Below, in pieces: positions 6,741-8,069 of a stretch of 8,069 bases of DNA. The DNA comes from Bacillota bacterium (GTDB lineage Bacteria > Bacillota > Bacilli > Thermoactinomycetales > DSM-44946): assembly GCA_021793745.1 (NCBI GenBank), contig JAJYSD010000032.1, positions 1 through 8,069 of the forward strand. Direction: 5' to 3'. The position numbers were made by a program, and so were the translations under genes. Position 1 is the stretch's first letter. Every line of letters begins with the position of its first letter. The notes beneath the pieces are model-generated. The model was not told where the DNA came from. It searched no databases and saw nothing but the letters and a program-made list of their open reading frames with translations.

Positions 6741-7769
6741 TCACCCAATCCCGTCCCGGATCACGTCGATCACCGGCACGGGACGACACACATCGGCAAT
6801 CCGCCGCTTCATCTCCCGGGGATCCAAGCAGCCGCCCTCCGGAGAAACGGGATTGACCGCGACGCCGATCAGGCGGGCGCGTTCCAGGTAACCGATCTCC
6901 CCGCCGGCCCGCAGAAAAGCCCGCAGGGTCCTTAAGGAAAAGAAGGCGTGGGTAGGGGACGAAAGGAGCAGGGGACGGGTCCACCCGCATTCGGTGAGCC
7001 GCGATAAGGTCCGGTCGGTTAACGCGCCGGGGATGGCCAGGGCCGACCACGGGCGGCTTTCCACCGCCGCCGTCAGCCTCCCCCGATCGACCAGGAGGGA
7101 AGGCAGGGGAAAGGGCTCGATTCCTTCCCCGACGATTCCCACCGGGCGCCCCTCGAGCAGGGCTCGCTCCCCCGCTTTCTTCAGCAGCGGATCCTCGCAG
7201 GGCGGGAGATTGAAAATCCGCACCCATTCCTCTGTCCGCCGGACGACCGCCTCCAAGGTCCTGCCGGCACTGGCCCCGGCCACGAGGACCACCCCGTCCG
7301 CCCGGAGGGGATGGGCCGCCGCCTTCCGGTCATAGGCTCCATCCATCAGCGCCAGGCGGGCGCCGTGACGCTGAAAACCCTCCAACACCCGATCGATCCC
7401 CTTTGCGGAGGTGACCCCGGCCAGCTTCACCGATCCCGGACGCACCGCCCGGGCCAAAAAGACCGGCCCCAGGAGGGAGCGGACCGGTATCTCCTCCAAC
7501 ACCTCCCAGGTGCCGGGATCCGCATCCAGGCACGGACCCGCCGTTGCCACCAGCGTCCCCGCCGAAACCAGAACCGGCGGTTTGGGGCGCCCGCTCCAGG
7601 CGTCCCGCTCCTCGCCGTCCACTCCGATGCTGACCAGTCCCGCGGGAAGGGAACGGGAGGAGGAGAGCTTCGACAAAGCGTTCAACACCGTCGTTTTGCC
7701 GGCGTTTTTGGCCAAGCCGACGATGGCGACACGCTTCAGTTCCCTTCCCGTCCAATCCTTCGGCCACAC
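6741..7769 (-). CDS. kamB: P-loop protein KamB, putative lysine 5,6-aminomutase reactivase subunit
   Basis: This is a 342-residue cytoplasmic protein if translation starts at GTG 7769. It has a clear Walker A loop, GLAKNAGKTT, at residues 18-27, resembling MobB-like GTPases and ATPases. A likely Walker B strand is RLALMDGAYDR (residues 138-148, Asp143), and SIGVDGEERDAW (47-58) may be a switch region. The rest has no domain I recognise. Identification rests mainly on position: a P-loop protein between kamA and the MutS-like gene is the known cluster order, and the pair is annotated as reactivating the B12-dependent 5,6-aminomutase. I infer that it uses nucleotide to help exchange damaged cobalamin. 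The reading frame stays open back to 7907, but that would overlap kamA by 133 nt and add a low-complexity Gly/Pro/Arg leader, so I prefer GTG 7769. Its Shine-Dalgarno (GAGGG) sits unusually close, so the start is uncertain. Confidence 0.72.
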   Translation of the reverse strand: MWPKDWTGRELKRVAIVGLAKNAGKTTVLNALSKLSSSRSLPAGLVSIGVDGEERDAWSGRPKPPVLVSAGTLVATAGPCLDADPGTWEVLEEIPVRSLLGPVFLARAVRPGSVKLAGVTSAKGIDRVLEGFQRHGARLALMDGAYDRKAAAHPLRADGVVLVAGASAGRTLEAVVRRTEEWVRIFNLPPCEDPLLKKAGERALLEGRPVGIVGEGIEPFPLPSLLVDRGRLTAAVESRPWSALAIPGALTDRTLSRLTECGWTRPLLLSSPTHAFFSLRTLRAFLRAGGEIGYLERARLIGVAVNPVSPEGGCLDPREMKRRIADVCRPVPVIDVIRDGIG

Positions 7770-7774
7770 GACCC

Positions 7775-8069
7775 TCAGGCTTTGGCCGGTTCGGGGGAAT
7801 GGGAGCCTCGGCGATCCTCCCGGAGCAGATGCTTCGGCTCCAGGTTGATCCGTTCGTCGCTCATCAGCGCCGCGATCCCCTCCTGGTTCCCCTTGGCCGA
7901 CTGGCAATACTCGCAGGATTCCGGATCGTGGGGACGGTAATTGGAAGGTTCCGGATACGAGGTGATCACGCCTTCGAAGTTGCGCAGCACCGTTTTGGTG
8001 GGGCTTTGGGACAGGATGTAGTTGGGCGAAAGGGGGATTTTGCCGCCGCCCCCCGGCGCATCCACCACA
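7775..8069 (-). CDS. kamA: Lysine 2,3-aminomutase, C-terminal part (gene cut by window edge)
   Basis: This is the last 98 codons of a radical-SAM, PLP-dependent enzyme that converts L-lysine to L-beta-lysine in the cytoplasm, the first step of lysine fermentation. The piece opens with VVDAPGGGGK. In the Clostridium subterminale enzyme this motif carries Asp330, which holds the substrate amino group, and Lys337, which binds PLP; both are kept here. The stretches PNYILSQS and LRNFEGVITSY follow as in the family. A CEYC pair then matches two of the three C-terminal zinc cysteines (377 and 380), but the position of Cys375 is not a cysteine and the loop is two residues longer. The 4Fe-4S CxxxCxxC motif and the start lie outside the window. 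The TGA stop is 5 nt before the likely kamB start, so the two are probably cotranscribed. Bacillus YodO-type relatives lack this zinc motif, which favours the fermentation-type enzyme. Confidence 0.94.
   Translation of the reverse strand, partial: VVDAPGGGGKIPLSPNYILSQSPTKTVLRNFEGVITSYPEPSNYRPHDPESCEYCQSAKGNQEGIAALMSDERINLEPKHLLREDRRGSHSPEPAKA

Noticed and set aside
6741..7907. Longer kamB starting at 7907
   Set aside because: It would overlap kamA by 133 nt and adds a low-complexity leader before the P-loop that looks like a shadow of the kamA end.

Overview
The window is one strand of work: every gene I can support is on the minus strand, so the DNA reads right to left. It holds the 3' end of kamA and then kamB, kamC, kamD and kamE, a compact operon for the two aminomutase steps of lysine fermentation. 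An intrinsic terminator and an AT-rich gap of about 380 bases follow, and then a single large gene that fuses an MFS transporter to an MltG/YceG-type transglycosylase domain. The GC-rich coding DNA, strong purine-rich Shine-Dalgarno sites, frequent GTG starts, and hairpins at both gene-cluster ends suggest a moderately GC-rich, probably Bacillota bacterium, perhaps a thermophilic lineage. The genus cannot be told from the sequence.

Right part (2646-8069): KamA (lysine 2,3-aminomutase) makes beta-lysine. KamD and KamE form the B12- and PLP-dependent beta-lysine 5,6-aminomutase that makes 3,5-diaminohexanoate. KamB (P-loop protein) and KamC (MutS-like ATPase without a mismatch-recognition domain) lie between them and are thought to reactivate the 5,6-aminomutase. 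The gene order A-B-C-D-E matches the known Fusobacterium-type cluster. The genes are tightly packed: gaps are 5, 33 and 32 nt, and kamD overlaps kamE by 50 nt. The later pathway genes (kdd, kce, kal, CoA transferase) are not in this window and may lie upstream.

Middle (2263-2645): the kam operon ends in a strong terminator whose stem includes the kamE stop codon. The AT-rich gap then carries several short inverted repeats that could be operators for the next gene, and one small plus-strand reading frame of doubtful status.

Left part (109-2262): a 717-residue protein with a 12-helix MFS transporter, a 13th membrane helix, and an extracytoplasmic YceG/MltG domain that is shortened and has changes in the expected active-site region. 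It ends in a second hairpin that also overlaps the stop codon. This fusion is the most unusual object in the window.
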